Source: Streptomyces sp. Tue6028
Lineage (GTDB): Bacteria; Actinomycetota; Actinomycetes; Streptomycetales; Streptomycetaceae
DNA length: 64,000 bases
Direction of reading: 5' to 3'
NCBI RefSeq assembly: GCF_002300165.1
Contig: NZ_MLCE01000025.1
Span: 62,001-126,000 of the forward strand
Shown: one piece after another, positions 7,145-15,388 of the stretch
Numbering within the stretch: the stretch's first letter is position 1
How the letters are laid out: every line of letters begins with the position of its first letter
Translations under genes and position numbers: made by a program
Notes under the pieces: model-generated
What the model was told of the DNA's origin: nothing
The model's database searches: none
The model's input: only the letters and a program-made list of their open reading frames with translations

Positions 7145-9544
7145 ATGTCCCACGACGGCGTCGGACTGCGCGCGGTGATGCGCTCGGTCGCGTTTCTCAC
7201 CGCGGGAGCGCTCGCGGTACCCCTCCTCAGCGCGTGCAGCTCGGAGGACGACGCGAGCAAGCCCATTGCCGCGCAGGACATCGCGCCCGCGTCCCGTGAC
7301 CTGATCACCGACGGCGGCACGCTGCGCTGGGCCGTGGACTCCGTTCCGGAGACTCTGAACGCCTTCCAGGCGGACGCCGACGCCGCGACCACGCGCGTCG
7401 CCGGTGCCGTCCTGCCGTCGATGTACCGCCTCGACCAGAACGGGCGCCCGCAGATCAACCCGAACTACCTGGAGTCCGCGAAGGTCGTCGAGAGCGAGCC
7501 CAAGCAGGTCGTGCTGTACAAGCTCAACCAGCAGGCGGTCTGGAGCGACGGGCGGGAGATCGGCGCCGCCGACTTCGCCGCCCAGTGGCGGGCCCTGTCC
7601 GGCAAGGACACCGCGTACTGGACCGCCCGCAATGCCGGCTACGACCGCATCGAGAAGGTCGAGCGCGGCAAGAACAACCTGGAGGTCCGCGTCACCTTCA
7701 GCCGGCCCTACGCCGACTGGAAGTCGCTGTTCTCGCCGCTGTACCCGAAGGACGTCATGGGCACCCCGGACACCTTCAACGACGGCGCGCGCAGGAAGCT
7801 GAAGGTCACCGCCGGGCCGTTCGCCGTCCAGGCGGTCGACCGCACGGCCGGGCAGGTCAGTCTCACCCGCAATCCGCGCTGGTGGGGCCGTCCCACCAAG
7901 CTCTCCGAGATCGACCTCGTCGCTGTCCCGCGCGCCGATCGGACCACCGCGCTTGCCGCGGGCCGGGTCGACCTGGCCGACGTCGACGCCGCGCAGGCCG
8001 AGCAGATCACCCTCGCCTCCCGCGACAAGGGCACCGCACCCCTTCAAGGGGCGCACGTCTCGCCCGGCACGTCCGCGTCCGCGTCGGCGTCGGGCACGGC
8101 ATCCGGCGAGGCGTCCGCGTCGGCCCCGGCATCCGGCGAGGCGTCCGCCGGCACGTCCGCGAGCGTGTCCGGCGAGGCCTCCGCGAGCACGTCCGGTGAG
8201 GCCTCTCCCGACGGTTCCCAGAAGGCGTCTGCCTCCGCATCCGCGAGCGCGAGCGGCAAGGCATCGGCGAGCGCGTCCGACGACGGCAAGCCCGCACGCC
8301 GCACGAAGCACGGGAAGAAGGCGGAGCCGGCCGACCAGGTCGCGGGCCTGAGCGGATTCGTGATCCGCAAGTCCCTCGAACCGGCCTACACCCAGCTCGC
8401 CCTCAACGGCTCCGAGGGCCCGCTCGCCGACGAGCGCGTGCGCCGCGCCGTGGCCCGCGCCCTCGACCGCAAGGAACTCGCCCGGGTGGTGCTCCAGCCG
8501 CTCGGTCTGCCCGCCGAGCCGGTCGGCAGCCACCTCGCGCTCGCGGGTCAGCAGGCGTACGCCGACAACAGCGGCGCGCTCGGCGACCAGGACACCGCCG
8601 AGGCGCAGGCCCTGCTCTCCGACGCGGGATGGGTGCGCGGCGGGCCGATCACCGAGGAGAAGAAGACGGAGAAGGCCGCCGGGTCCAAGGGCAAGAAGGC
8701 GGAGGACGCCGAGGACCAGGACGGTTCCGGCGACGACGGGACGTACATCGTCGGCGAGGACAACAAGCCCGCCGAGGCCGACCGGGAGCAGAAGAACGAC
8801 CCGAAGGACCACTCGGGGAACCACCAGTACAAGTCGGCCGACGAACAGGCGGGCGGGCACCTCGACGGGACCCGCTACGGGCACAAGGACGCCCATCGGG
8901 ACGCTCCGGCCGGCGGGGCGCCCGGGGCGTACGCCCCCAAGGGCACGGCCGCCCCGGCCGGCGCCGCTGCCGGCGCGCTCGCCAAGGACGGCAAGCCGCT
9001 GACGCTCCGCTTCGTCCTGCCCTCCGGCCCCGGTTCGGAGCCCCTGCGCACGGTCGCCGACCGCATCTCGCAGATGCTCCAGCGCATCGGCATCCGCACC
9101 GACGTGTCCAGGGTCGCGGACGAGAGCTACTTCAAGGACCACATCGCCTCGGGCCAGTACGACCTGGCGCTCTACTCGTGGCCCGCCTCCGCCTTCCCGG
9201 CCACCGACGCGCGCCCGATCTACGCCAAGCCGGTGCCCGCCGCCGACGGCTCCCTGAGTGTCGAGCAGAACTACACCCGCGTCGGCACCGACCAGGTCGA
9301 CCAGCTCTTCGACCAGGCCATCGGCACGCTCGACGAGGACGAGGCGAGCTCGCTGGTCCGCAAGGCCGACGCCCGGATCTGGGCCGCCGCCGGATCGATC
9401 CCGCTCTTCCAGCGCCCCCAGCTCACGGCCGCCCGCTCGACCCTCGTCAACACCGGCGCCTTCGGCTTCCAGACCCCGATCTACGAGGACATGGGCTTCC
9501 TGAAGAAGGGCGCGAACCCCTCCGCCAGCCCGTCGAAGAGCTAG
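7145..9544 (+). CDS. Orphan family-5 solute-binding lipoprotein, LpqW-like by position
   Basis: This 799-aa lipoprotein has a signal peptide ending in the lipobox LLSAC. The body is a family-5 (oligopeptide/nickel) binding-protein fold: DGGTLRWAVDSVPETLNAF at the start and NDGARRKLKVTAGPF in the middle. Two low-complexity insertions interrupt it. One is a Ser/Ala-rich tract at about residues 305-398. The other is a Lys/Glu/Asp- then Gly/Ala-rich tract at about 502-613. No permease or ATPase gene accompanies it. Mycobacteria have the same neighbour pair (typA, lpqW), and LpqW affects lipomannan synthesis rather than import. The LpqW relation is inferred from position and fold. The ATG at 7145 fits the GGAGG site better than the GTG at 7142. 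Confidence 0.85.
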   Translation: MSHDGVGLRAVMRSVAFLTAGALAVPLLSACSSEDDASKPIAAQDIAPASRDLITDGGTLRWAVDSVPETLNAFQADADAATTRVAGAVLPSMYRLDQNGRPQINPNYLESAKVVESEPKQVVLYKLNQQAVWSDGREIGAADFAAQWRALSGKDTAYWTARNAGYDRIEKVERGKNNLEVRVTFSRPYADWKSLFSPLYPKDVMGTPDTFNDGARRKLKVTAGPFAVQAVDRTAGQVSLTRNPRWWGRPTKLSEIDLVAVPRADRTTALAAGRVDLADVDAAQAEQITLASRDKGTAPLQGAHVSPGTSASASASGTASGEASASAPASGEASAGTSASVSGEASASTSGEASPDGSQKASASASASASGKASASASDDGKPARRTKHGKKAEPADQVAGLSGFVIRKSLEPAYTQLALNGSEGPLADERVRRAVARALDRKELARVVLQPLGLPAEPVGSHLALAGQQAYADNSGALGDQDTAEAQALLSDAGWVRGGPITEEKKTEKAAGSKGKKAEDAEDQDGSGDDGTYIVGEDNKPAEADREQKNDPKDHSGNHQYKSADEQAGGHLDGTRYGHKDAHRDAPAGGAPGAYAPKGTAAPAGAAAGALAKDGKPLTLRFVLPSGPGSEPLRTVADRISQMLQRIGIRTDVSRVADESYFKDHIASGQYDLALYSWPASAFPATDARPIYAKPVPAADGSLSVEQNYTRVGTDQVDQLFDQAIGTLDEDEASSLVRKADARIWAAAGSIPLFQRPQLTAARSTLVNTGAFGFQTPIYEDMGFLKKGANPSASPSKS

Positions 9545-9830
9545 GGGGTACCCGCCGGCGCTCCGACGGATGGTCCGCCGTCGAACAGCGGGGGACCGTC
9601 GGTCGAACAGCCGGGGACGTCCTGGGGTTCCCCTTCCCCTGGAGTGGCACCCGACGGACCGAAAAGGCCCGGTGAGCTGGGAGAAGAGCTCGCCGGGCCG
9701 TCGCCGTCGTGGCCCTGCGGAGGCCGCCTCCGTCGCGGCCACGTACCATGGGGTAAGGCCGTGGCGTGTTCAGCCCGGCAGGCCCCGCGCAGCGGAGGCC
9801 GTCCACTCACCCCGGGAGAAGCGCCTCAAT
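9545..9830. other. 286-bp intergenic region before typA
   Basis: This holds a pair of 17-bp near-identical direct repeats (GTCGAACAGC plus GGGGAC, 9583-9618), the hairpin listed separately, and presumably the typA promoter after it. CCCCTTCCCCTGGAG and TACCATGGGG are visible, but I cannot place promoter boxes with confidence. Confidence 0.5.
9666..9699 (+). terminator. Hairpin after the LpqW-like gene
   Basis: Arms GGCCCGGTGAGCT and AGCTCGCCGGGCC pair over 13 bp with one G-T wobble around an 8-nt loop. There is no T-tract on the plus strand, as is common for Streptomyces terminators; a TTTTC follows on the minus strand. Confidence 0.65.
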
Positions 9831-11738
9831 ATGGCCACGCGCCACGACATCCGCAACGTCGCCATCGTCGCCCACGTCGACCATGGCAAGACCACCCTGG
9901 TCGACGCCATGCTCAAGCAGGCCGGTGCCTTCGCCGCGCACGCCGCTGAGTCGCTCGACGACCGCATGATGGACTCGAACGACCTGGAGCGTGAGAAGGG
10001 CATCACGATCCTGGCGAAGAACACGGCGGTCAAGTACCACCCGAAGGATGGCGGCGACGCCATCACGATCAACATCATCGACACCCCCGGCCACGCCGAC
10101 TTCGGTGGTGAGGTCGAGCGCGGTCTGTCGATGGTGGACGCGGTCGTCCTCCTCGTCGACGCCTCCGAGGGCCCGCTGCCGCAGACCCGCTTCGTGCTGC
10201 GCAAGGCGCTGCAGGCCCGCCTGCCCGTCATCCTGTGCATCAACAAGACGGACCGCCCGGACTCGCGCATCGACGAGGTCGTGAACGAGGCGTACGACCT
10301 CTTCCTCGACCTGGACGCCGACGAGGACCAGATCGAGTTCCCGATCGTCTACGCCTGCGCGCGTGACGGCGTGGCGTCGCTGACCAAGCCGGAGGACGGC
10401 ACCGTCCCGGCCGACAGCGACAACCTGGAGCCGTTCTTCTCCACGATCCTGGAGCACGTCCCGGCCCCGTCCTTCGACGAGTCCGCGCCGCTCCAGGCCC
10501 ACGTGACCAACCTGGACGCCGACAACTTCCTCGGCCGTATCGCGCTGCTCCGCGTCGAGCAGGGCGAGCTGCGCAAGGGCCAGAGCGTCACGTGGATCAA
10601 GCGCGACGGCACGATGGCCAATGTGCGCATCACCGAGCTGCTGATGACCGAGGCGCTCACCCGCAAGCCCGCCGAGGTGGCCGGCCCCGGTGACATCTGC
10701 GCCGTCGCCGGTATCCCGGACATCATGATCGGTGAGACCCTCGCCGACACCGAGAACCCGATCGCGCTGCCGCTGATCACGGTCGACGAGCCGGCGATCT
10801 CCATGACCATCGGCACGAACACCTCGCCGCTGGTCGGCCGCGGCGGCACGGGCAAGGGCGCGGACGCCAAGGCCGCGGTCAAGGACCGCAAGGTCACCGC
10901 CCGCCAGGTCAAGGACCGCCTCGACCGCGAGCTGATCGGTAACGTCTCCCTCCGCGTGCTCGACACCGAGCGCCCGGACGCCTGGGAGGTCCAGGGCCGT
11001 GGTGAGCTCGCGCTCGCCATCCTGGTCGAGCAGATGCGCCGTGAGGGCTTCGAGCTGACCATCGGCAAGCCGCAGGTCGTCACCCAGGAGATCGACGGCA
11101 AGATCCACGAGCCCGTCGAGCGCATGACGATCGACGTGCCCGAGGAGCACATGGGCGCGGTCACGCAGCTCATGGGCGTCCGCAAGGGCCGGATGGACAA
11201 CATGTCGAACCACGGCTCCGGCTGGGTCCGCATGGAGTTCGTCGTCCCGTCCCGCGGCCTCATCGGCTTCCGTACGGAGTTCCTGACCGGCACGCGCGGC
11301 ACGGGCATCGCCCACTCCATCCACGAGGGCCACGAGCCGTGGTTCGGCACGCTGGCGACCCGTAACAACGGCTCGCTCGTCGCCGACCGCGCCGGCGCCG
11401 TCACCGCGTTCGCGATGACGAACCTCCAGGAGCGCGGCGTGCTGTTCACCGACCCCGGCACCGAGGTGTACGAGGGCATGATCGTCGGCGAGAACTCGCG
11501 CTCCGACGACATGGACGTGAACATCACCAAGGAGAAGAAGCTCACGAACATGCGGTCGTCCTCGGCCGACTCGTTCGAGGCGATCGTGCCGCCGCGCAAG
11601 CTCTCGCTGGAGCAGTCGCTGGAGTTCTGCCGCGACGACGAGTGCGTCGAGGTGACGCCGGAGGCCGTTCGCATCCGCAAGGTCGTGCTCGACCAGCGTG
11701 ACCGTGCCCGCACCGCGAGCCGCGCCAAGCACGGCTGA
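9831..11738 (+). CDS. typA: Ribosome-associated GTPase TypA/BipA
   Basis: This 635-aa translational GTPase has the G-domain motifs AHVDHGKTT near residue 13, REKGITI, DTPGH and NKTDRPD. EF-G-like domains II, III and V follow, and the BipA-specific C-terminal domain ends in RDRARTASRAKHG. TypA binds the 70S ribosome and helps 50S assembly and adaptation to stress. The ATG at 9831 gives the expected N-terminus; the longer open frame upstream has no coding character. A GGGAGA ribosome-binding site lies about 11 nt upstream. A strong terminator follows at 11801. Confidence 0.97.
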   Translation: MATRHDIRNVAIVAHVDHGKTTLVDAMLKQAGAFAAHAAESLDDRMMDSNDLEREKGITILAKNTAVKYHPKDGGDAITINIIDTPGHADFGGEVERGLSMVDAVVLLVDASEGPLPQTRFVLRKALQARLPVILCINKTDRPDSRIDEVVNEAYDLFLDLDADEDQIEFPIVYACARDGVASLTKPEDGTVPADSDNLEPFFSTILEHVPAPSFDESAPLQAHVTNLDADNFLGRIALLRVEQGELRKGQSVTWIKRDGTMANVRITELLMTEALTRKPAEVAGPGDICAVAGIPDIMIGETLADTENPIALPLITVDEPAISMTIGTNTSPLVGRGGTGKGADAKAAVKDRKVTARQVKDRLDRELIGNVSLRVLDTERPDAWEVQGRGELALAILVEQMRREGFELTIGKPQVVTQEIDGKIHEPVERMTIDVPEEHMGAVTQLMGVRKGRMDNMSNHGSGWVRMEFVVPSRGLIGFRTEFLTGTRGTGIAHSIHEGHEPWFGTLATRNNGSLVADRAGAVTAFAMTNLQERGVLFTDPGTEVYEGMIVGENSRSDDMDVNITKEKKLTNMRSSSADSFEAIVPPRKLSLEQSLEFCRDDECVEVTPEAVRIRKVVLDQRDRARTASRAKHG

Positions 11739-11784
11739 TCCACTGCGCCGAGCGCGGCTGATCGACCGCGCCGAGCGCGGCTGA
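11721..11784 (+). repeat. Tandem duplication of the typA 3' end
   Basis: The last 18 bp of typA (CGCGCCAAGCACGGCTGA, 11721-11738) are echoed twice downstream as 23-bp units at 11739-11761 and 11762-11784. Each contains CGCCGAGCGCGGCTGA and so repeats the stop codon. The two downstream copies are almost identical. Confidence 0.8.
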
Positions 11785-11788
11785 TCCA

Positions 11789-11805
11789 CCGGGAATCGAA
11801 CCCGG
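11789..11805 (-). other. tRNA T-arm-like sequence (isolated)
   Basis: Read on the minus strand this is CCGGG-TTCGATT-CCCGG, a 5-bp stem with a 7-nt TTCRANN loop, exactly the T-arm geometry of a tRNA. No D-arm, anticodon arm or matching acceptor strand is found upstream on that strand. It is a fragment or a coincidence, not a tRNA gene. Confidence 0.45.
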
Positions 11806-11835
11806 GTACCCCGTCATGGGGTGCCCGGGTTTTTT
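11801..11835 (+). terminator. Rho-independent terminator of typA
   Basis: CCCGGGTACCCC and GGGGTGCCCGGG form a 12-bp stem with one T-G wobble around a GTCAT loop, followed directly by six T residues. This is the most classical intrinsic terminator in the window. Confidence 0.92.
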
Positions 11836-12210
11836 CGTTGCGGAAGATCTAGCCGTTCGCGCCGTCCCGTACAACCGGTTTTTTCCGGCTCTCGTGTCCG
11901 AAATGCGGAGCCTGCCGCCCGATACGCATGTAACACGTCCGTTTCGCGGGCTTCTCTCTCAGATCATTTTGTCCAGATTTTGGAAGATGTACGCGACAGC
12001 TGTGATGGAACCGAGACCTAAAGGCAGTGGTCGGTAGTTGGCTCATGTCAGATAGTTAGCCGCGTAACGCTCGGGTCAATGGGTCATGCGCTGTGGGGAC
12101 AGCGCCGACTCACGAGCACAGTGGGGTGTTTGACCCTCCGTCAGGGGTGTCGGAGGTCAGTCAGGGGCCCCTCCTGTCCGTGCACCGGTTGAGTCATGAG
12201 GAGGCACCAG
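11836..12210 (+). promoter_or_regulatory. Upstream region of the bldK operon
   Basis: This is an AT-richer, structured non-coding stretch. It contains GCGCTGT-GGGG-ACAGCGC (12088-12105), an imperfect GACCCTCCG/CGGAGGTC stem further on, and a 10-bp palindrome AGGGGCCCCT just before the leader ORF. It should contain the operon promoter and a long transcribed leader. I see no unambiguous -35/-10 pair. Candidate AT-rich -10-like stretches occur around 11965-12060. Confidence 0.55.
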
Positions 12211-12276
12211 ATGCCAACTACGCGTGTTCATCTGCGAGTTGTCGCACGCCGCGCCGCGGCGTACAGCGACCGCTAG
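12211..12276 (+). CDS. Putative 21-aa leader peptide of the bldK operon
   Basis: An ATG 5 nt behind GAGGAGG starts MPTTRVHLRVVARRAAAYSDR and ends at TAG. The ribosome-binding site is much better than that of bldKA itself. The peptide has five Arg in 21 residues. A perfect hairpin follows 33 nt after the stop. ORF plus hairpin plus operon resembles transcription or translation attenuation, but expression is inferred from the ribosome-binding site only. Confidence 0.5.
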   Translation: MPTTRVHLRVVARRAAAYSDR

Positions 12277-12309
12277 GCATACGTCTCTCCTGATCCGCAT
12301 GGTCCGAAC

Positions 12310-12337
12310 GTGGCCGCCCGCACCCTGAGGCGGCCAC
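12310..12337 (+). promoter_or_regulatory. Perfect 9-bp hairpin between leader ORF and bldKA
   Basis: GTGGCCGCC and GGCGGCCAC pair perfectly around a 10-nt loop, 31 nt before the bldKA start. No T-tract follows. It may act as an attenuator or shield the bldKA start region, which lacks a clear ribosome-binding site. Confidence 0.6.
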
Positions 12338-12368
12338 GGACTCGGCGTACCCATGAAATGGACGAATC

Positions 12369-13397
12369 ATGACGAGTCCGATCGAGATCGAGGGCGCGGA
12401 AGCCTCCACCGAGGTCGACGAGCAGACGCCGCAGAAGGGTTCCGACGCGCCGGAGAAGCTGGAGGGCCGATCGCCCGGCCAGCTGATGTGGCGCCGGTTC
12501 AAGCGAGACCGCACCGGTGTGGTCTCCGCCTACGTGGTGCTGTTCTTCTTCCTGATCGCCGCCCTCGCTCCGCTGATCTCGAAGCTGTACGGCAAGAACC
12601 CGTACACGCTGTACGGGCAGGACGATCCGCTGCTCCTGAACGACTTCAACATGCCCGCCGGCCCCAACGGCGGCATCACCTCGGAGTACTGGTTCGGCAT
12701 CGAACCCACCCTGGGGCGCGATGTGTTCACGCAGCTCCTGTACGGCATGCGCACCTCGCTGTACACGGCGCTCGCGGCGACCGTCGCGATGGTCTTCATG
12801 GGTGTGCTGATCGGCCTGTTCGGCGGCTACTTCGGCGGCAAGGTCGACTACTGGCTCGGCCGTCTCACGGACTTCCTGCTGGCCTTCCCGCAGCAGCTGT
12901 TCATGATCGCCTCGATGCCGGTCATCACCGCGGTGTTCGTGGCTCCCGACGAGGAGACACCCACCTACATCCACGCGCTCGCCATCATCGGAGTGCTGTG
13001 GTTCCTCGGCTGGATGGGCCTCGCCCGGCTCATCCGGGCGGTCACCCTCTCGCTGCGCGAGCGGGAGTTCGTCGAGGCCGCGAAGGTCGCGGGCGCCTCG
13101 CCGTGGCGCATCATCCGCAAGGAACTGCTGCCCAACCTCGTCACACCGATCCTGGTGCAGGGCACCTACATGCTGCCGAGCACCATCCTGTCGGTCGCGT
13201 TTCTCTCGTTCGTCGGCGTGGGTTACACCGAACCGACCCCCGACTGGGGCCGGATGTTCGCCATCGGGTCGGACATCTACGAACAGGACCCCGTCTACAT
13301 GTTCTTCCCGGGTGTCGCCATGGTCATCTTCGTCGTGGCGTTCAACCTCCTCGGTGACTCGGTCCGGGACGCCTTCGATCCCAAGACGGGCCGCTGA
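12369..13397 (+). CDS. bldKA: Oligopeptide ABC transporter permease (BldKA-like)
   Basis: This 342-aa OppC/DppC-family permease has an OppC N-terminal cytoplasmic segment, a first span near residue 57-77, a periplasmic loop and about five further spans. The cytoplasmic EAA loop (EAAKVAGASPWRIIRKEL, near 236) contacts the ATPase. It is the first gene of a five-gene operon in the order permease, binding protein, permease, ATPase, ATPase. That order and the downstream lipoprotein size match bldKA-E of Streptomyces coelicolor, needed for aerial growth. The symbol rests on that resemblance. The start lacks a good ribosome-binding site. Confidence 0.88.
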   Translation: MTSPIEIEGAEASTEVDEQTPQKGSDAPEKLEGRSPGQLMWRRFKRDRTGVVSAYVVLFFFLIAALAPLISKLYGKNPYTLYGQDDPLLLNDFNMPAGPNGGITSEYWFGIEPTLGRDVFTQLLYGMRTSLYTALAATVAMVFMGVLIGLFGGYFGGKVDYWLGRLTDFLLAFPQQLFMIASMPVITAVFVAPDEETPTYIHALAIIGVLWFLGWMGLARLIRAVTLSLREREFVEAAKVAGASPWRIIRKELLPNLVTPILVQGTYMLPSTILSVAFLSFVGVGYTEPTPDWGRMFAIGSDIYEQDPVYMFFPGVAMVIFVVAFNLLGDSVRDAFDPKTGR

Positions 13398-13507
13398 CCC
13401 CGAGCGCGGGGTGCCGCTGCCACCCGGGAGCCGGCGACGAACCGGCAGTGCACCGCCAGGCAGCACCAGTGGATCATCACAACTCACAGGCAGGTGGACT
13501 CGACTCC

Positions 13508-15307
13508 ATGAGCATCATCAGTTCTAGCAGAGCGCGGACCGCCGTCGTCGCGGTCGCGGCCGGCGCCCTCGCGCTGGCCGGCTGCAGCAGCAGTGACAGC
13601 GGCAACGGCAAGGACAAGAGCAAGAGCAAGAAGGAGGCCGCCGCTCAGTCGGCCGCGGTGACGATGGGTACCGCAGCGGACTCGACGGGTCCTGCCGAGG
13701 AGGTCCCGGGCGCCAAGCCCGGCGGCACGATCCAGGTGTACGAGGAGGACGACTTCTCGCACCTCGACCCCGGCCAGATCTACGTGAGCGACGCCGGCCT
13801 GCTCTCCAAGCTCATCTTCCGCGGCCTCACCACGTACAAGGAGGACGACAAGGGCGCCCTCACCGTCGTGGGTGACCTCGCCACCGACCCCGGCAAGATG
13901 TCGGACGGCGGCAAGACGTGGACGTACACCCTGAAGGACGGGATCAAGGACGAGACCGGTCATGTGATCGACTCGGCCGACGTCCGGCACACCTTCGAGC
14001 GGCTCTACGACCCGTTCATCACGGACGGCCCGTCCTACATCCAGCAGTGGATGTCGGGTTCCGGCACCACCTACCGCAAGGCGTACGCCGGTCCGTTCAA
14101 GGGCGGCAAGCACCTGCCGGACTCGGTGCTCGCCACCCCCGACGACAAGACGGTCGTCTTCCACTTCAAGGTCGCCCAGCCCGACCTGCCGCAGGCCCTG
14201 GCCATGGCCGGCTACTCCGTCGTCCCGGAGAAGACGGACACGAAGGCGAAGTACGACACCAAGCCGGTCGCCCTCGGCCCGTACAAGGTCTCGGAATTCA
14301 AGGCCGGCAAGAGCGTGAAGCTGGTCAAGAACACCAACTGGGACGCCAAGAGCGACGCCATGCGGCACCAGTACGTCGACGGCTTCAACATCGACATCAA
14401 CCACGACGACGAGGACCAGACCAAGACGATCCTCGCCGACCGTGGTGACGCCAAGAACGCCATCATGATGACCGGTCAGGTCGCGACCACGCAGGTGCAG
14501 AAGGTCGTCTCCAACGCCGCGGCGATGAAGCGCACCATCCAGGGCTACGCGCCGTACGTGTGGCAGATGAACTTCAACATGGACCGCATCAAGGACAAGA
14601 AGATCCGCGACGCGATCACCTACGCCATGCCGTCCACCGCCATGTACAAGACGGACGGTGGCGCGTACGGCGGTGAGGTCGCCAACAGCCTGATGTCGCC
14701 GACCACTCCGGGCTACCAGAAGAACTACGACCCCTTCGACCGCTCGAAGAAGCCCAACGGTGACATCGAGAAGGCCAAGAAGCTGATCGACGAGGCCGGC
14801 GCCAAGGGCATGAAGATCGTCTACGCCTACGCCAACGTCCCGGTCCGCCAGCAGCAGGCGGTCCTCGTCGAGAACGCCCTCACCAAGATCGGCCTCGACG
14901 TCCAGAAGAAGGAGATCGACGCCGCCACCTGGTACGAGCAGGTGGGCAAGGTCAAGAACGGCTTCGACATCTACATGACCGGCTGGGGCCAGGACTGGTC
15001 CTCCGCCTCGACCGTCTTCCCGCCGCTGTACGACGGCACGCAGATCCAGGACGGTGCGTCGAACTACGCGCACATCAACGACGACCACGTGAACTCCGAG
15101 ATCCAGCGGATCCTGAAGATCACGGACACCGCCGAGGCCACCAAGGCCTGGACCGCGCTGAACCAGTACATCAGCGAGAAGGTCAACCCCGCGTCGCCGA
15201 TCTACTACACCAAGACGTTCCAGATCGCCGGCACCAACGTGGGCGGCCTGCGCTACTCCACGGTCACCAGCTACACCGACCCGACCCGGGTCTTCCTCAA
15301 GAGCTGA
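13508..15307 (+). CDS. bldKB: Oligopeptide-binding lipoprotein (BldKB-like)
   Basis: This 599-aa family-5 substrate-binding lipoprotein has a Sec-type signal peptide and the lipobox LALAGC at residues 20-25, with a Lys/Ser/Asp linker behind it. Family motifs include GGTIQVYEEDDFSHLDPG, the conserved YTLKDGIK/ VRHTFERL region and LGPYKVSEF. The mature protein is expected to sit on the outer face of the membrane and hand peptides to BldKA/BldKC. Its length matches the published 600-aa BldKB class. A perfect 32-bp palindrome follows the stop and may lower expression of the downstream membrane genes. Confidence 0.9.
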   Translation: MSIISSSRARTAVVAVAAGALALAGCSSSDSGNGKDKSKSKKEAAAQSAAVTMGTAADSTGPAEEVPGAKPGGTIQVYEEDDFSHLDPGQIYVSDAGLLSKLIFRGLTTYKEDDKGALTVVGDLATDPGKMSDGGKTWTYTLKDGIKDETGHVIDSADVRHTFERLYDPFITDGPSYIQQWMSGSGTTYRKAYAGPFKGGKHLPDSVLATPDDKTVVFHFKVAQPDLPQALAMAGYSVVPEKTDTKAKYDTKPVALGPYKVSEFKAGKSVKLVKNTNWDAKSDAMRHQYVDGFNIDINHDDEDQTKTILADRGDAKNAIMMTGQVATTQVQKVVSNAAAMKRTIQGYAPYVWQMNFNMDRIKDKKIRDAITYAMPSTAMYKTDGGAYGGEVANSLMSPTTPGYQKNYDPFDRSKKPNGDIEKAKKLIDEAGAKGMKIVYAYANVPVRQQQAVLVENALTKIGLDVQKKEIDAATWYEQVGKVKNGFDIYMTGWGQDWSSASTVFPPLYDGTQIQDGASNYAHINDDHVNSEIQRILKITDTAEATKAWTALNQYISEKVNPASPIYYTKTFQIAGTNVGGLRYSTVTSYTDPTRVFLKS

Positions 15308-15314
15308 CCACCCT

Positions 15315-15346
15315 CCCGGGGCGCACTGCGCGCAGTGCGCCCCGGG
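15315..15346 (+). terminator. Perfect 32-bp palindrome between bldKB and bldKC
   Basis: Arms CCCGGGGCGCACTGCG and CGCAGTGCGCCCCGGG are exact reverse complements with no spacer, 7 bp after the bldKB stop. The hairpin is very stable and has no T-tract. It probably works as a partial terminator or 3'-end stabiliser, letting the binding protein be made in excess of the permeases. Confidence 0.85.
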
Positions 15347-15388
15347 CGCTCCTGTCCCTGGCCGCCGTCCTGAGAGCAGCGTTCCGCC

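Noticed and set aside
7070..9742. An 890-codon minus-strand frame opposite the LpqW-like gene
   Set aside because: The plus strand has the lipobox and binding-protein motifs; the minus frame is low-complexity with no known motif.
11785..11830. A complete tRNA gene on the minus strand
   Set aside because: Only the T-arm is present. The upstream minus-strand sequence is the terminator stem and T-rich DNA, with no anticodon or D arm.
12353..13357. A second frame overlapping bldKA, from an ATG at 12353
   Set aside because: It is out of frame with the clearly conserved permease; its product is Arg/Pro-rich with no spans.
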